Of a stretch of DNA of 39,259 nucleotides, positions 22,236 to 29,527 are shown in pieces (within the stretch, counting starts at the first letter, position 1; each line of letters begins with the position of its first letter). Below the pieces are notes generated by a model. The model had not been told where the DNA came from. It did not search any database and was given only the letters and a program-made list of their open reading frames with translations. The DNA comes from an uncultured Anaerotruncus sp. Lineage in GTDB: Bacteria > Bacillota > Clostridia > Oscillospirales > Ruminococcaceae. Made by a program: the position numbers and the translations under genes. The stretch covers positions 1-39,259 of the forward strand of contig CAJUJI010000007.1 in assembly GCA_910586875.1 (NCBI GenBank), read 5' to 3'.

Positions 22236-24184
22236 TGGATAAATATTTGGGGAAAAAGTTGGATGGCCGGTATGAAATTATGGAAATTATCGGTATCGGC
22301 GGGATGGCAAATGTTTATAAAGCGTATGATGTGATTGAAAACAGGGTGGTTGCAGTCAAAATTCTGCGCGATGAATATATGGGCAATGAGGATATGCGCC
22401 GGCGCTTCAAAAACGAAAGCAAGGCAATGGCAGTGCTCAACCATCCCAACGTCATGCGGGTGTACGATGTGAGCTTTTCCGACCGGCTGCAATCGATTGT
22501 GATGGAGTTTATCGACGGAATCACCCTCAAGGAATATATCGAACAGCAGGGGGTGCTGCGTTGGAAAGAAGCGGTGCATTTCACCGTGCAGATTCTGCGA
22601 GCGTTGCAGCACGCCCATGACAAGGGGATTGTTCACCGCGATATCAAGCCGCAGAACATCATGCTATTGTCGGATGGAACGATTAAGCTGACCGATTTTG
22701 GAATTGCGCGGTTTGCGCGCAGCGAAACAAGAACCCTCACCGACAAGGCGATTGGCTCGGTGCATTATATCAGCCCTGAACAGGCGGCAGGCGGCGAAAT
22801 CGATGCGCGCACCGATATTTATTCGGTCGGGGTGATTTTGTATGAGATGCTCACCGGAAAGGTGCCGTTTGAGGCGGAGTCTCCCGTTTCGGTAGCGCTC
22901 AAACAGATTCAAAGCAAGGCGACCCTGCCGCGCGAGCTAAACCCCTCGATTCCGGAGGGATTGCAGGAGATTATTCTGCACGCGATGGAAAAGGATCTGA
23001 ACAAGCGTTATCAGAGCGCGGCACAGATGCTGCGGGATATCGACGAGTTCAAACGTGACCCATCCATCTCGTTCGAGTACAAATATTTGACGCCCGTGAC
23101 ACCACCCGGGGAGGAGCGCTATTCCGAAGCGATCCAAACCGCCCGCAAAGCGAAGAAGGAAAAGAAAGTGAAAAGAAAAAGACAAAAGCCCAAACGTGCC
23201 CCGATTATTCCGGTACTTGCCGGTGTGACAACCGCCTTTGTGCTGGTGACAGCCGCTTTTATTGGATTTATGATCTATCTGAACAATCCGTTTGCCAGCG
23301 TAGAGGATGCAACCGTCCCCACATTGGTGGGACAGCGGTATGATCTGGTGCGCGACTCCACCAAATACAGCCAGTTCGTTTTAGAGGCGGTGGAATCGGA
23401 TTACAGCACCGAATATGGCAAAGGCTATATTTACGACCAAAGCCCCAAGGCTGGCACCAAGGTCAAGGTGAACTCCACCATCAAGGTAAAAATCAGCACC
23501 GGACAACTCACCACCCGCCTGCCGGATTTTGCCGAGCAGGAGGTTTCACAGGTGGTCGCGCTGCTGACCGAGTGGGGCATCGGCTGCGAGCAGAAGCAGG
23601 TATTTGATGAGAAGGTGGCAGCGGGCTGTGTGGTGCGCACCATGCCCGCTGCCGATGCAGAGGTAACCGCTGGCGAGGTGGTGACCGTTTATGTGAGTCT
23701 GGGCAAGGAGGACAAGCAGGTTCCGGTGCCAGACTTGAAGGGCATCAGTATTGATGATGTCAAAACGCTGCTGGATAATTATAAGTTGAAGGTGGGCAAG
23801 ATCACCTATGATGAGGAGAGCGACGAGGACGCCGGTGTTGTAGTGGGGCAGTCGCCAGCTGCGGACGAGCTGATCTCTCAAAATTCAGAGATCGACCTGA
23901 CGGTAGCAGGCAGCACGGGCGGCAGCGTCCGGTTGGCGATGCAGATACAGCTGCCGGAGCTCGATCGCGAGATCGAGATTACCGCCACCCAGGACGGACG
24001 CGAGGTGCAGGCAGAAACGCTCAACCCCGCAGAAGCGCGCGTCTGGAAGCCGGTATTTGAAGGGGAGGGCACCGCAGAGGTGAACATCTTCTTTGACGGC
24101 GAGCTCTATCAGGTCTATGAGCTGGACTTTGACCGCAAAGGCCATGTCACCTTGTACGATTTTTCGGACGAGTTCTCGGAATAG
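22235..24184 (+). CDS. prkC: PASTA-domain Ser/Thr protein kinase PrkC (Stk1)
   Basis: A 649-aa membrane kinase that senses peptidoglycan fragments and controls cell wall growth, dormancy exit and division. The N-terminal kinase domain (about 10-275) has the ATP-binding Lys42 in VAVKIL, catalytic Asp136 in HRDIKPQN and DFG at 154-156. A Lys/Arg-rich juxtamembrane stretch precedes one membrane segment (about 330-352). Outside the cell there are three PASTA repeats (about 360-420, 428-495 and 500-565), then a C-terminal beta-like domain (about 570-649) not present in all homologues. The ATG overlaps the phosphatase stop, with GGAGGT at 22221-22226. Confidence 0.96.
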   Translation: MDKYLGKKLDGRYEIMEIIGIGGMANVYKAYDVIENRVVAVKILRDEYMGNEDMRRRFKNESKAMAVLNHPNVMRVYDVSFSDRLQSIVMEFIDGITLKEYIEQQGVLRWKEAVHFTVQILRALQHAHDKGIVHRDIKPQNIMLLSDGTIKLTDFGIARFARSETRTLTDKAIGSVHYISPEQAAGGEIDARTDIYSVGVILYEMLTGKVPFEAESPVSVALKQIQSKATLPRELNPSIPEGLQEIILHAMEKDLNKRYQSAAQMLRDIDEFKRDPSISFEYKYLTPVTPPGEERYSEAIQTARKAKKEKKVKRKRQKPKRAPIIPVLAGVTTAFVLVTAAFIGFMIYLNNPFASVEDATVPTLVGQRYDLVRDSTKYSQFVLEAVESDYSTEYGKGYIYDQSPKAGTKVKVNSTIKVKISTGQLTTRLPDFAEQEVSQVVALLTEWGIGCEQKQVFDEKVAAGCVVRTMPAADAEVTAGEVVTVYVSLGKEDKQVPVPDLKGISIDDVKTLLDNYKLKVGKITYDEESDEDAGVVVGQSPAADELISQNSEIDLTVAGSTGGSVRLAMQIQLPELDREIEITATQDGREVQAETLNPAEARVWKPVFEGEGTAEVNIFFDGELYQVYELDFDRKGHVTLYDFSDEFSE

Positions 24185-24196
24185 CGGGGCAGTGAT

Positions 24197-25081
24197 ATGA
24201 CCAAAACAGGATTGATTGTCAAAGCAACCGGTGGCTTCTATTATGTGGCCGCCGGTGCGGTTACATATGAATGCCGTGCGCGCGGCATCTTCCGCAAGGA
24301 AAAAATTTCCCCACTGGTGGGGGATACGGTCGCCTTTGAGCCCTTGGGGGAGGCGACCGGCTCGGTCACAGAAATTTTGCCGCGCAAAAACCAACTGGTG
24401 CGTCCGCCGTTGGCCAATTTAGATACGTTTGTTTTGGTGACGTCGGTGGCTGACCCTGCGCCGAATCCGCTGGTGTTGGATAAGCTGATTGCGATTGCCT
24501 GCCATAAAGCAATACGTCCTATGTTGGTGATTACAAAAAGCGACCTGGGTGCGCCGGATCGCCTCTTGGAAATCTATCAGACGACCAATATCCAAACCTT
24601 TGTGGTTTCTCCGCAGAGCGGTGAGGGGATAGAAGCGCTGCGGCAAGCGCTCTCAAAGGGGATCAGCGCGTTTTCAGGCAATACCGGCGTCGGAAAATCC
24701 AGTCTGCTCAACCGGATTGATGAGCGGCTCGCGCTAGCCACCGGCCAGACCAGCCAAAAGCTGGGGCGTGGACGCCACACCACCCGCCATGTGGAGCTGT
24801 ACCGGCTGGGAGACGGCTATATTGCGGATACACCCGGCTTTTCAGCGGTCGAGCTGGAACGGTACGAGCAAATCCGCAAGGAAGAGCTGGCCGATTGCTT
24901 TTGGGAGTTCGCGCCCTATCGTGATAAATGTCGGTTTACCGGCTGTTCGCATACGGTTGAAAAGGGCTGTGCGGTGCTTGAGGCGCTGCGTGCCGGTCAA
25001 ATACACCCATCCCGTCACGCGAGCTATTGCGCGATGTACGAGGACGCAAGGAAAATCCGCGAATGGGAGCTGAAAAAATGA
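24197..25081 (+). CDS. rsgA: Ribosome small subunit-dependent GTPase RsgA
   Basis: A 294-aa circularly permuted GTPase involved in late 30S ribosome maturation. An N-terminal OB-fold (about 1-65) is followed by a GTPase domain with motifs in permuted order: G4 ITKSD, then G1 GNTGVGKSSLLN, then G3 DTPGF. The C-terminal zinc finger uses CRFTGCSHTVEKGC. The gene follows prkC, as in Bacillus. The usual next gene, rpe, is absent; instead the stop overlaps thiN. Confidence 0.96.
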   Translation: MTKTGLIVKATGGFYYVAAGAVTYECRARGIFRKEKISPLVGDTVAFEPLGEATGSVTEILPRKNQLVRPPLANLDTFVLVTSVADPAPNPLVLDKLIAIACHKAIRPMLVITKSDLGAPDRLLEIYQTTNIQTFVVSPQSGEGIEALRQALSKGISAFSGNTGVGKSSLLNRIDERLALATGQTSQKLGRGRHTTRHVELYRLGDGYIADTPGFSAVELERYEQIRKEELADCFWEFAPYRDKCRFTGCSHTVEKGCAVLEALRAGQIHPSRHASYCAMYEDARKIREWELKK

Positions 25082-25728
25082 AACGCTGTATCATCTTTGG
25101 CGGTGGACCGCTTTCGGACTGCGACAAAATACAGCTTGATTTGCAGGCTCAGGACGATACCATAGCCTGTGACGCAGGTTATCTCACCGCGCGGCATTTT
25201 GGCATTGTACCGCGGCTGGTGGTGGGGGATTTTGATTCCTACAAAGGCGCGATAGAAAACGGCGCCCAGGTTTATACCGCCCCGGTGCGCAAGGACGACA
25301 CCGATACCATGCTGGCGGTCAAGCTGGCGCTAAAGGCGGGCTGCAAGGAATTTCTGTTGATTGGGATGCTGGGCGGCAGATTGGATCATACACTGGCCAA
25401 TCTGCAAACGCTGGGCTATCTGTGCGAGCATGGCGCACGCGGAGAAATCCGCGCCAATAGGAACCGCTGCTGGGCGGTGCAGAATGGTGCTTTGCGGCTC
25501 AAGCGGCTGGAAGGCTGGCACCTGTCGGTATTTGCACTGGATGGGTGTTGTAGGGGCGTCAGCTTGCGTGGTGTCTCCTATCCGTTGGAGGGCGCGACAC
25601 TTACCAGCAGCTTTCCTCTGGGGGTCAGCAACGAGTTTGCAGCGGAAACAGCAGAAATTGCGGTGGAGGACGGGACGTTGCTTGTAATCGCTTCCCAGGA
25701 GGGCGGCGAGGGCTCGTGTCAATCGTAG
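25078..25728 (+). CDS. thiN: Thiamine diphosphokinase (thiamine pyrophosphokinase)
   Basis: A 216-aa enzyme that converts thiamine to thiamine diphosphate using ATP. Motifs include the GGGPLSD opening, ACDAGYLTARHFGI, LVVGDFDS, KDDTDTMLAVKLAL and GMLGGRLDHTLANL, all typical of this family. The ATG at 25078 overlaps the rsgA stop. An upstream ATG at 25027 lies inside rsgA and is rejected. No thiamine riboswitch is seen; expression follows the housekeeping operon. Confidence 0.95.
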   Translation: MKRCIIFGGGPLSDCDKIQLDLQAQDDTIACDAGYLTARHFGIVPRLVVGDFDSYKGAIENGAQVYTAPVRKDDTDTMLAVKLALKAGCKEFLLIGMLGGRLDHTLANLQTLGYLCEHGARGEIRANRNRCWAVQNGALRLKRLEGWHLSVFALDGCCRGVSLRGVSYPLEGATLTSSFPLGVSNEFAAETAEIAVEDGTLLVIASQEGGEGSCQS

Positions 25729-25755
25729 CATAGCAAAAAATCAGAGGTGAAGACA

Positions 25756-27552
25756 ATGTATCATGCAATGACAAAGGTATCAACAAAGGATGTTCTGATG
25801 ACCTTTTTTGGCGGAGCTGTATTGCTTGTGACTATGCTGGTGATCAGTTTTCTGCTCCGGCCGCTTTACCCTTTGTATCTTCGGCAGTTTGATATCGGGA
25901 CTGGCAGCATAGGCAGTGAGGCATTGGACAGCACCCCGCGCGCCTCATCGATCGAGGATCTGCGCCGGTTGGAGACCTTCACCGTTGCGATGGACAAACG
26001 GGATTTCAGCCCTTATCGTGGAATCGCATTGGACAACGTCGCGTTTGTCGCATTGTATCTGGAGGACGGTAGCTGTGTGGCGGCGCGAATCCGTTACGAT
26101 GCCATCCAGTATCAGCCGTTCCCAGGCAATGAGCATACCAAATTGGCAGTGATGCCGATTGGACGTTGGGAACCATGGGTGCGCACCGAGAAGCAGGAGG
26201 AGCTGCTTGCCAATCAGGTTCATAAGGGCATTTTTGACACGACCAATTATTATGTGGATATGGTCGGCGATTTTGGCAGGGTGCGCTCAGAATGGGATTT
26301 TTGTCAGGACTATGCCTGGGCAGGCGGAATGCTGGTGGCGCTGGCCTTTCTTTGGTGGGAGCGCTCCAGACGGGTGCGCAATGGCGAGAGTACCCCACTG
26401 GTGTTTGGTTGGAGATACTACCGCAATGGACGGCTTTCCAAGGCGCAAACCGATTTGGAACGGTGGATGCTGGCGGCTTGTGCGATTTCTCGCATTTCGG
26501 CACGTCTGCCGATCGACCGGCTGGGCGGTCATCCACGCACGCCGTTTGATGCACAGGCGGTTCGCAAAAACTTGATGGATGGTTGGGAGATTGATAGGGG
26601 CAGTATGTGTCTGTCGTATGTGGACTGGCTGTTGGATGAGAAAAAATGCGCGAGCGGAAAACGCAGCGAAATTGCATTTGACGGCTGCCGCGCGCTGTCG
26701 CTGCTGGATACAAGCTATATTGCGGGCTATCTCACCCGCAAGCAGATGGTCAGAAACGCGATCCCTATTTGTCAGCTGCTCCAGCGCAAGTTTTCCGGTT
26801 GGGCCGAATTTGGTGAGTCCTACCTTGACGGCTACAAGGAGTTTTTGGAGAAGGAGCAAAGGGACCTTAAAAATTTAGAGGTGCGGCGCGATGCCTTTGA
26901 ACAGCTGCGCGCTGCGCCAAATAGCTGCTATCAAATTTCCTGGAACCTGACGATGGATGCGCGCTATTGGAACGATGTTTACGATTGGGACAACCGTCCG
27001 CCGGAGCCGCAGGCACTTCCGAAAAAGAAGCAAAAGGCTACCCCAAAAAATCCGAAGGAGCGTTGGTTTACAGCGACCTATGCGCCGTGGACGGTTGTCT
27101 TTGCAGGAGACTGGGAGTTGATCGGCGGTGGAGCACAGGAGGTGGAAAGTGCCAAAAGAGCGCTCGAGCGGGATTGGGGCATACATAACCGCAAGGAAGG
27201 GCTGGAAATGATCGAATGGCTGTGCAACCGACATTGGAATGATCATCTGCCGGCGGCACTCTCCTGGGATCTGTGCCGCGCCAACCAGTTATTGGGGATG
27301 TATTTCAATGTTGGATACATCACCCGCAAGGAGCTAAACGAACGCTCGACAGCAGTATGCAAACTGATACGGCAAAGGTTCCATTCCTGGGAGGAGTTGC
27401 AGCAGCGGTATCTGGAAGGCTTTGCGGAATGGCGGGCGGGCATCGATCATAAAAAGGATAGCTCGGCGATCCGGCGGAGATGGGAAATCTATCAGGATCT
27501 AAAGGAGCTGCCGGATGGCCCCTATTGTCAGCCATGGGAGTTGCTATTATAA
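25756..27552 (+). CDS. Membrane protein with two DUF1266-like modules
   Basis: A 598-aa protein with an N-terminal membrane segment (about 16-38), an extracellular-type region to about 180, and a second hydrophobic segment (about 186-201). The cytoplasmic remainder contains two copies of a module resembling DUF1266, at about 225-375 and 425-595. Each has a WxIxxxxxxxxxxxWL helix followed by YxxGYxTRKxxxxxxxxICxLxxRxFxxWxxxxxxYLxGxxEW. Examples are GYLTRKQMV and GYITRKELN. The start at 25756 has AGAGG upstream at 25743-25747, which also excludes an in-frame GTG at 25747. Its function is unknown. It follows thiN and precedes galM. Confidence 0.8.
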   Translation: MYHAMTKVSTKDVLMTFFGGAVLLVTMLVISFLLRPLYPLYLRQFDIGTGSIGSEALDSTPRASSIEDLRRLETFTVAMDKRDFSPYRGIALDNVAFVALYLEDGSCVAARIRYDAIQYQPFPGNEHTKLAVMPIGRWEPWVRTEKQEELLANQVHKGIFDTTNYYVDMVGDFGRVRSEWDFCQDYAWAGGMLVALAFLWWERSRRVRNGESTPLVFGWRYYRNGRLSKAQTDLERWMLAACAISRISARLPIDRLGGHPRTPFDAQAVRKNLMDGWEIDRGSMCLSYVDWLLDEKKCASGKRSEIAFDGCRALSLLDTSYIAGYLTRKQMVRNAIPICQLLQRKFSGWAEFGESYLDGYKEFLEKEQRDLKNLEVRRDAFEQLRAAPNSCYQISWNLTMDARYWNDVYDWDNRPPEPQALPKKKQKATPKNPKERWFTATYAPWTVVFAGDWELIGGGAQEVESAKRALERDWGIHNRKEGLEMIEWLCNRHWNDHLPAALSWDLCRANQLLGMYFNVGYITRKELNERSTAVCKLIRQRFHSWEELQQRYLEGFAEWRAGIDHKKDSSAIRRRWEIYQDLKELPDGPYCQPWELLL

Positions 27553-27577
27553 ATTGATAGAGAAAGGAAGTCTGGTT

Positions 27578-28630
27578 ATGGCCGTGATTACAGCAAAGCC
27601 TCTATTCCAAAAACCGGAGGGAACAGCAACCCTTTATACCCTGCAAAATACAAATGGAATACGGGTTTCTATCACGAATTATGGTGCAACCATTCTGTCT
27701 ATATGGGTGCCGGACCGCAACGGAAAGCTGGCAGATGTTGTGCTTGGACATGGTAGCACAGAAATGCTTTGCCAGCAGTGCTATTATTTGGGGGCGACGG
27801 TTGGGCGCTGTTGCAACCGCATCAGCAAAGGCCAGTTTACGCTAAATGGGAGGGATTACCAGCTGGCCTGCAACGATCACGGAAAAAATCATCTGCACGG
27901 CGGAGTCGGTGGATTTGCGCGCCGCTTCTGGCAGGCACAGACGCTGGAAAATGGATCGCTACGGATGTCCCTGCACAGTCCGGACGGCGAGGATGGATAC
28001 CCCGGCAATCTGGAGGTATCGGTTGTTTTCACGCTGACTGAAAATGACCAATTACAGCTGCATTACCAGGCGCAGGGGGATGCAGATACATTGTGCAGTC
28101 TGACCAACCACACCTATTTTAATTTAGCAGGTCATGATGCAGGGGATATTTTAAAGCACAAGCTCAAGCTGTATGCCGACCGGTTCACCGAAACGAATGC
28201 AGAAAGCATCCCGACCGGTCGAGAGCTGCCGGTGGCAGGCACCTCGATGGATTTCACCGACTTTCATGCGATTGGTGAACGCATCCATGCGGCAGATCAG
28301 CCACTGAAATTTGGCAACGGCTATGATCATAACTGGGTGTTGCGGGACGGGGATGGGCAACTGGCGCTCTGTGCCGAGCTGTACGAACCAGAGAGCGGAC
28401 GGTTGCTGCAAGTCTCCACCGATCTGCCCGGCATCCAATTTTACAGCGGAAATTTTATAGATGGCTCAGCCTGCGGCAAGGGCGGCGTGTATTACCAGCC
28501 TAGAAGCGGGCTTGCGCTGGAAACCCAATATGCCCCTGATGCGGTCAATCATCCGCAGTGGCCGTCTCCGATCTTGCGCGCAGGAGAGCAATTTGACAAA
28601 ACGACCATCTTTGCATTCTCTGTGCGCTAA
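27578..28630 (+). CDS. galM: Aldose 1-epimerase (galactose mutarotase)
   Basis: A 350-aa enzyme that interconverts the alpha and beta anomers of hexoses. The sequence has the N-terminal NYGATILSIWVPDRNGK, the catalytic His in NHTYFNLAGH, the second His in GKNHLHGG, and the catalytic Glu in ALETQYAPDA. It starts at 27578 with AGAAAGGAAG just upstream. An overlapping ATG at 27515 belongs to another reading of the previous gene and is rejected. No sugar-transport or galactose genes are close, so its sugar partner cannot be inferred from context. Confidence 0.94.
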   Translation: MAVITAKPLFQKPEGTATLYTLQNTNGIRVSITNYGATILSIWVPDRNGKLADVVLGHGSTEMLCQQCYYLGATVGRCCNRISKGQFTLNGRDYQLACNDHGKNHLHGGVGGFARRFWQAQTLENGSLRMSLHSPDGEDGYPGNLEVSVVFTLTENDQLQLHYQAQGDADTLCSLTNHTYFNLAGHDAGDILKHKLKLYADRFTETNAESIPTGRELPVAGTSMDFTDFHAIGERIHAADQPLKFGNGYDHNWVLRDGDGQLALCAELYEPESGRLLQVSTDLPGIQFYSGNFIDGSACGKGGVYYQPRSGLALETQYAPDAVNHPQWPSPILRAGEQFDKTTIFAFSVR

Positions 28631-28649
28631 TTCCCGTTTTTCCGTTTAT

Positions 28650-28690
28650 AAAAAGAGAGCTCTGTAGCGATGCTACAGAGCTCTTTGTCG
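28650..28690. terminator. Bidirectional terminator between galM and the minus-strand RNA
   Basis: AGAGCTCTGTAGC (28656-28668) and GCTACAGAGCTCT (28672-28684) form a perfect 13-bp stem with a 3-base loop. Read on the minus strand it is followed by CTTTTT (28655-28650), a strong terminator for transcripts coming from the right. On the plus strand only TTTG follows, so it would end galM transcripts less well. Confidence 0.85.
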
Positions 28691-28735
28691 GATAGGGAAA
28701 ATTTTATTAAATAAAAAACTATTTAATAATCCGAC
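28650..28735 (-). ncRNA. Predicted ~86-nt small RNA, read leftward
   Basis: A consensus minus-strand promoter ends about 6 bases before 28735, and an intrinsic terminator ends at about 28650, with no ORF between. The predicted RNA begins GUCGGA (28735-28730), which pairs with UCCGAC (28692-28687). Inside, UUAUUAAAUA and UAUUUAAUAA (28729-28720 and 28713-28704) form a 10-bp hairpin. One side has an unpaired AAUUUUCCCUA bulge (28703-28693). The terminator hairpin follows after 2 bases. The U/C-rich bulge could pair with an AGGGAAA-like sequence in a target mRNA. No known family is recognised. Confidence 0.55.
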
Positions 28736-28741
28736 TACCTA

Positions 28742-28770
28742 ATAATAACAGAAAATTCGACAATTGTCAA
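28742..28770 (-). promoter_or_regulatory. Consensus promoter of the predicted small RNA
   Basis: On the minus strand TTGACA (28770-28765) and TATTAT (28747-28742) are separated by 17 bases. Start of transcription is expected near 28735. It lies between the Cys-rich gene and galM and points to neither as a coding gene. Confidence 0.75.
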
Positions 28771-28784
28771 CCATTATAGCACGA

Positions 28785-28806
28785 TTTTGCAAAATAAATT
28801 GCAAAA
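28785..28806. other. AT-rich inverted repeat beyond the Cys-rich gene
   Basis: TTTTGCAA (28785-28792) and TTGCAAAA (28799-28806) form a perfect 8-bp inverted repeat with a 6-base spacer, located downstream of the minus-strand Cys-rich gene. There is no clear T-run after it, so it is only a weak terminator candidate; it could be a protein-binding site upstream of the small-RNA promoter. Confidence 0.35.
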
Positions 28807-28830
28807 ACAAACTTTTGGTAAATTGTTTAC

Positions 28831-29196
28831 TCAACCGCAGCCGCAATTGCCGCGTTTATTCTGCTTTGGGAAGGCGGCGAACGGCGGACAGCCGCAGGCA
28901 GGTGTAGGCGTCGCGGGGGCGCAGCCACAGGCGGGAGCAGGCGCAGGCATCGCGGGGGCGCAACCACAGGCGGGAGCAGGCGCAGGCATCGCGGGAGCGC
29001 AGCCACAGGCCGGAGCAGGTGCGGGTGTCGCAGGGGCGCAGCCACAGCCATCAGAGGCGGGCGCAGGCATCGGGGCAGCGCAGGAAGGCTTGCAGTCCTG
29101 CCGCGGTTGGATGGGCTTCGGATTACACTGCGTATCAAAGCTGGGGTTGAAAGCATAGAAATTGCGTGCATCGGTGTTTTCCTGAACGATTCGCAA
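28831..29196 (-). CDS. Cys/Pro/Ala-rich tandem-repeat protein
   Basis: A 121-aa protein with a start at TTG (29196) preceded by GGTGAT. After a short N-terminus (NFYAFNPSFDTQC), residues about 38-105 consist of 13-aa repeats of the form CGCAPAxPAPAPA (three full copies plus shorter ones), then CGCPPFAAF and a GNCGCG tail. The cysteines sit in CGC pairs, which suggests cross-linking, as in spore coat or other structural proteins. The opposite strand is also open across the repeat but gives a Gly/Ala/Gln-rich protein with no ribosome binding site. The assignment is probable but not certain; no known family is recognised. Confidence 0.55.
   Translation of the reverse strand: MRIVQENTDARNFYAFNPSFDTQCNPKPIQPRQDCKPSCAAPMPAPASDGCGCAPATPAPAPACGCAPAMPAPAPACGCAPAMPAPAPACGCAPATPTPACGCPPFAAFPKQNKRGNCGCG
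28895..29040. repeat. 39-bp GC-rich minisatellite within the Cys-rich gene
   Basis: Units of 39 bases, about 3.5 copies with only a few base changes (for example GCAGGCGCAGGCATCGCGGG recurs), encode the 13-aa repeats of the minus-strand gene. Such near-identical arrays tend to vary in copy number among strains and may be mis-assembled. Confidence 0.7.
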
Positions 29197-29333
29197 CGCA
29201 TCACCGAAATGATCAATTTAAATAAATATCCGAATCCTGATAGATTTTCCCAACCACGAAATTTGCAGTGATTTCACGCATATGTTAGTCACAGAAGGAA
29301 CGCCCTTTTGTGGGACATCTGGGAGGAAACACA

Positions 29334-29489
29334 GTGGCAAATTTGAAAGGGGAATACACGGACATCCGAAACCGCACCCATATGGTAGAACATATTCTTA
29401 TACCGGCTGAGAATAAGGAGGCCAAAGAGCAAATGCTTGAGGAGCTGCTTGATATGCTGAAAGAGTTAGGTGAAAAATCTCCCACTTGA
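29334..29489 (+). CDS. 51-aa ORF preceding the recombinase
   Basis: A short ORF starting at GTG (29334), with a good GGGAGG at 29321-29326. The product begins MANLKGEYTDIRNR and is acidic and helix-forming (AKEQMLEELLDMLKELGE). It lies 38 bases before the recombinase. Its helical, Leu/Glu-rich end resembles a small protein that could pair with a partner, perhaps the recombinase or a regulator. No family is recognised. It may be missed by automatic gene callers because of its size and GTG start. Confidence 0.65.
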   Translation: MANLKGEYTDIRNRTHMVEHILIPAENKEAKEQMLEELLDMLKELGEKSPT

Positions 29490-29527
29490 TCGGCTGATAG
29501 AATACCAATCTGGGGGAGGGGTGGCAA

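Noticed and set aside
28895..29040. CRISPR array
   Set aside because: The 39-bp units are contiguous and coding, with no unique spacers between them.
28787..29158. Plus-strand Gly/Ala/Gln repeat ORF across the minisatellite
   Set aside because: It starts at a TTG with no ribosome binding site; the minus-strand frame has a Cys-pattern and better start context.
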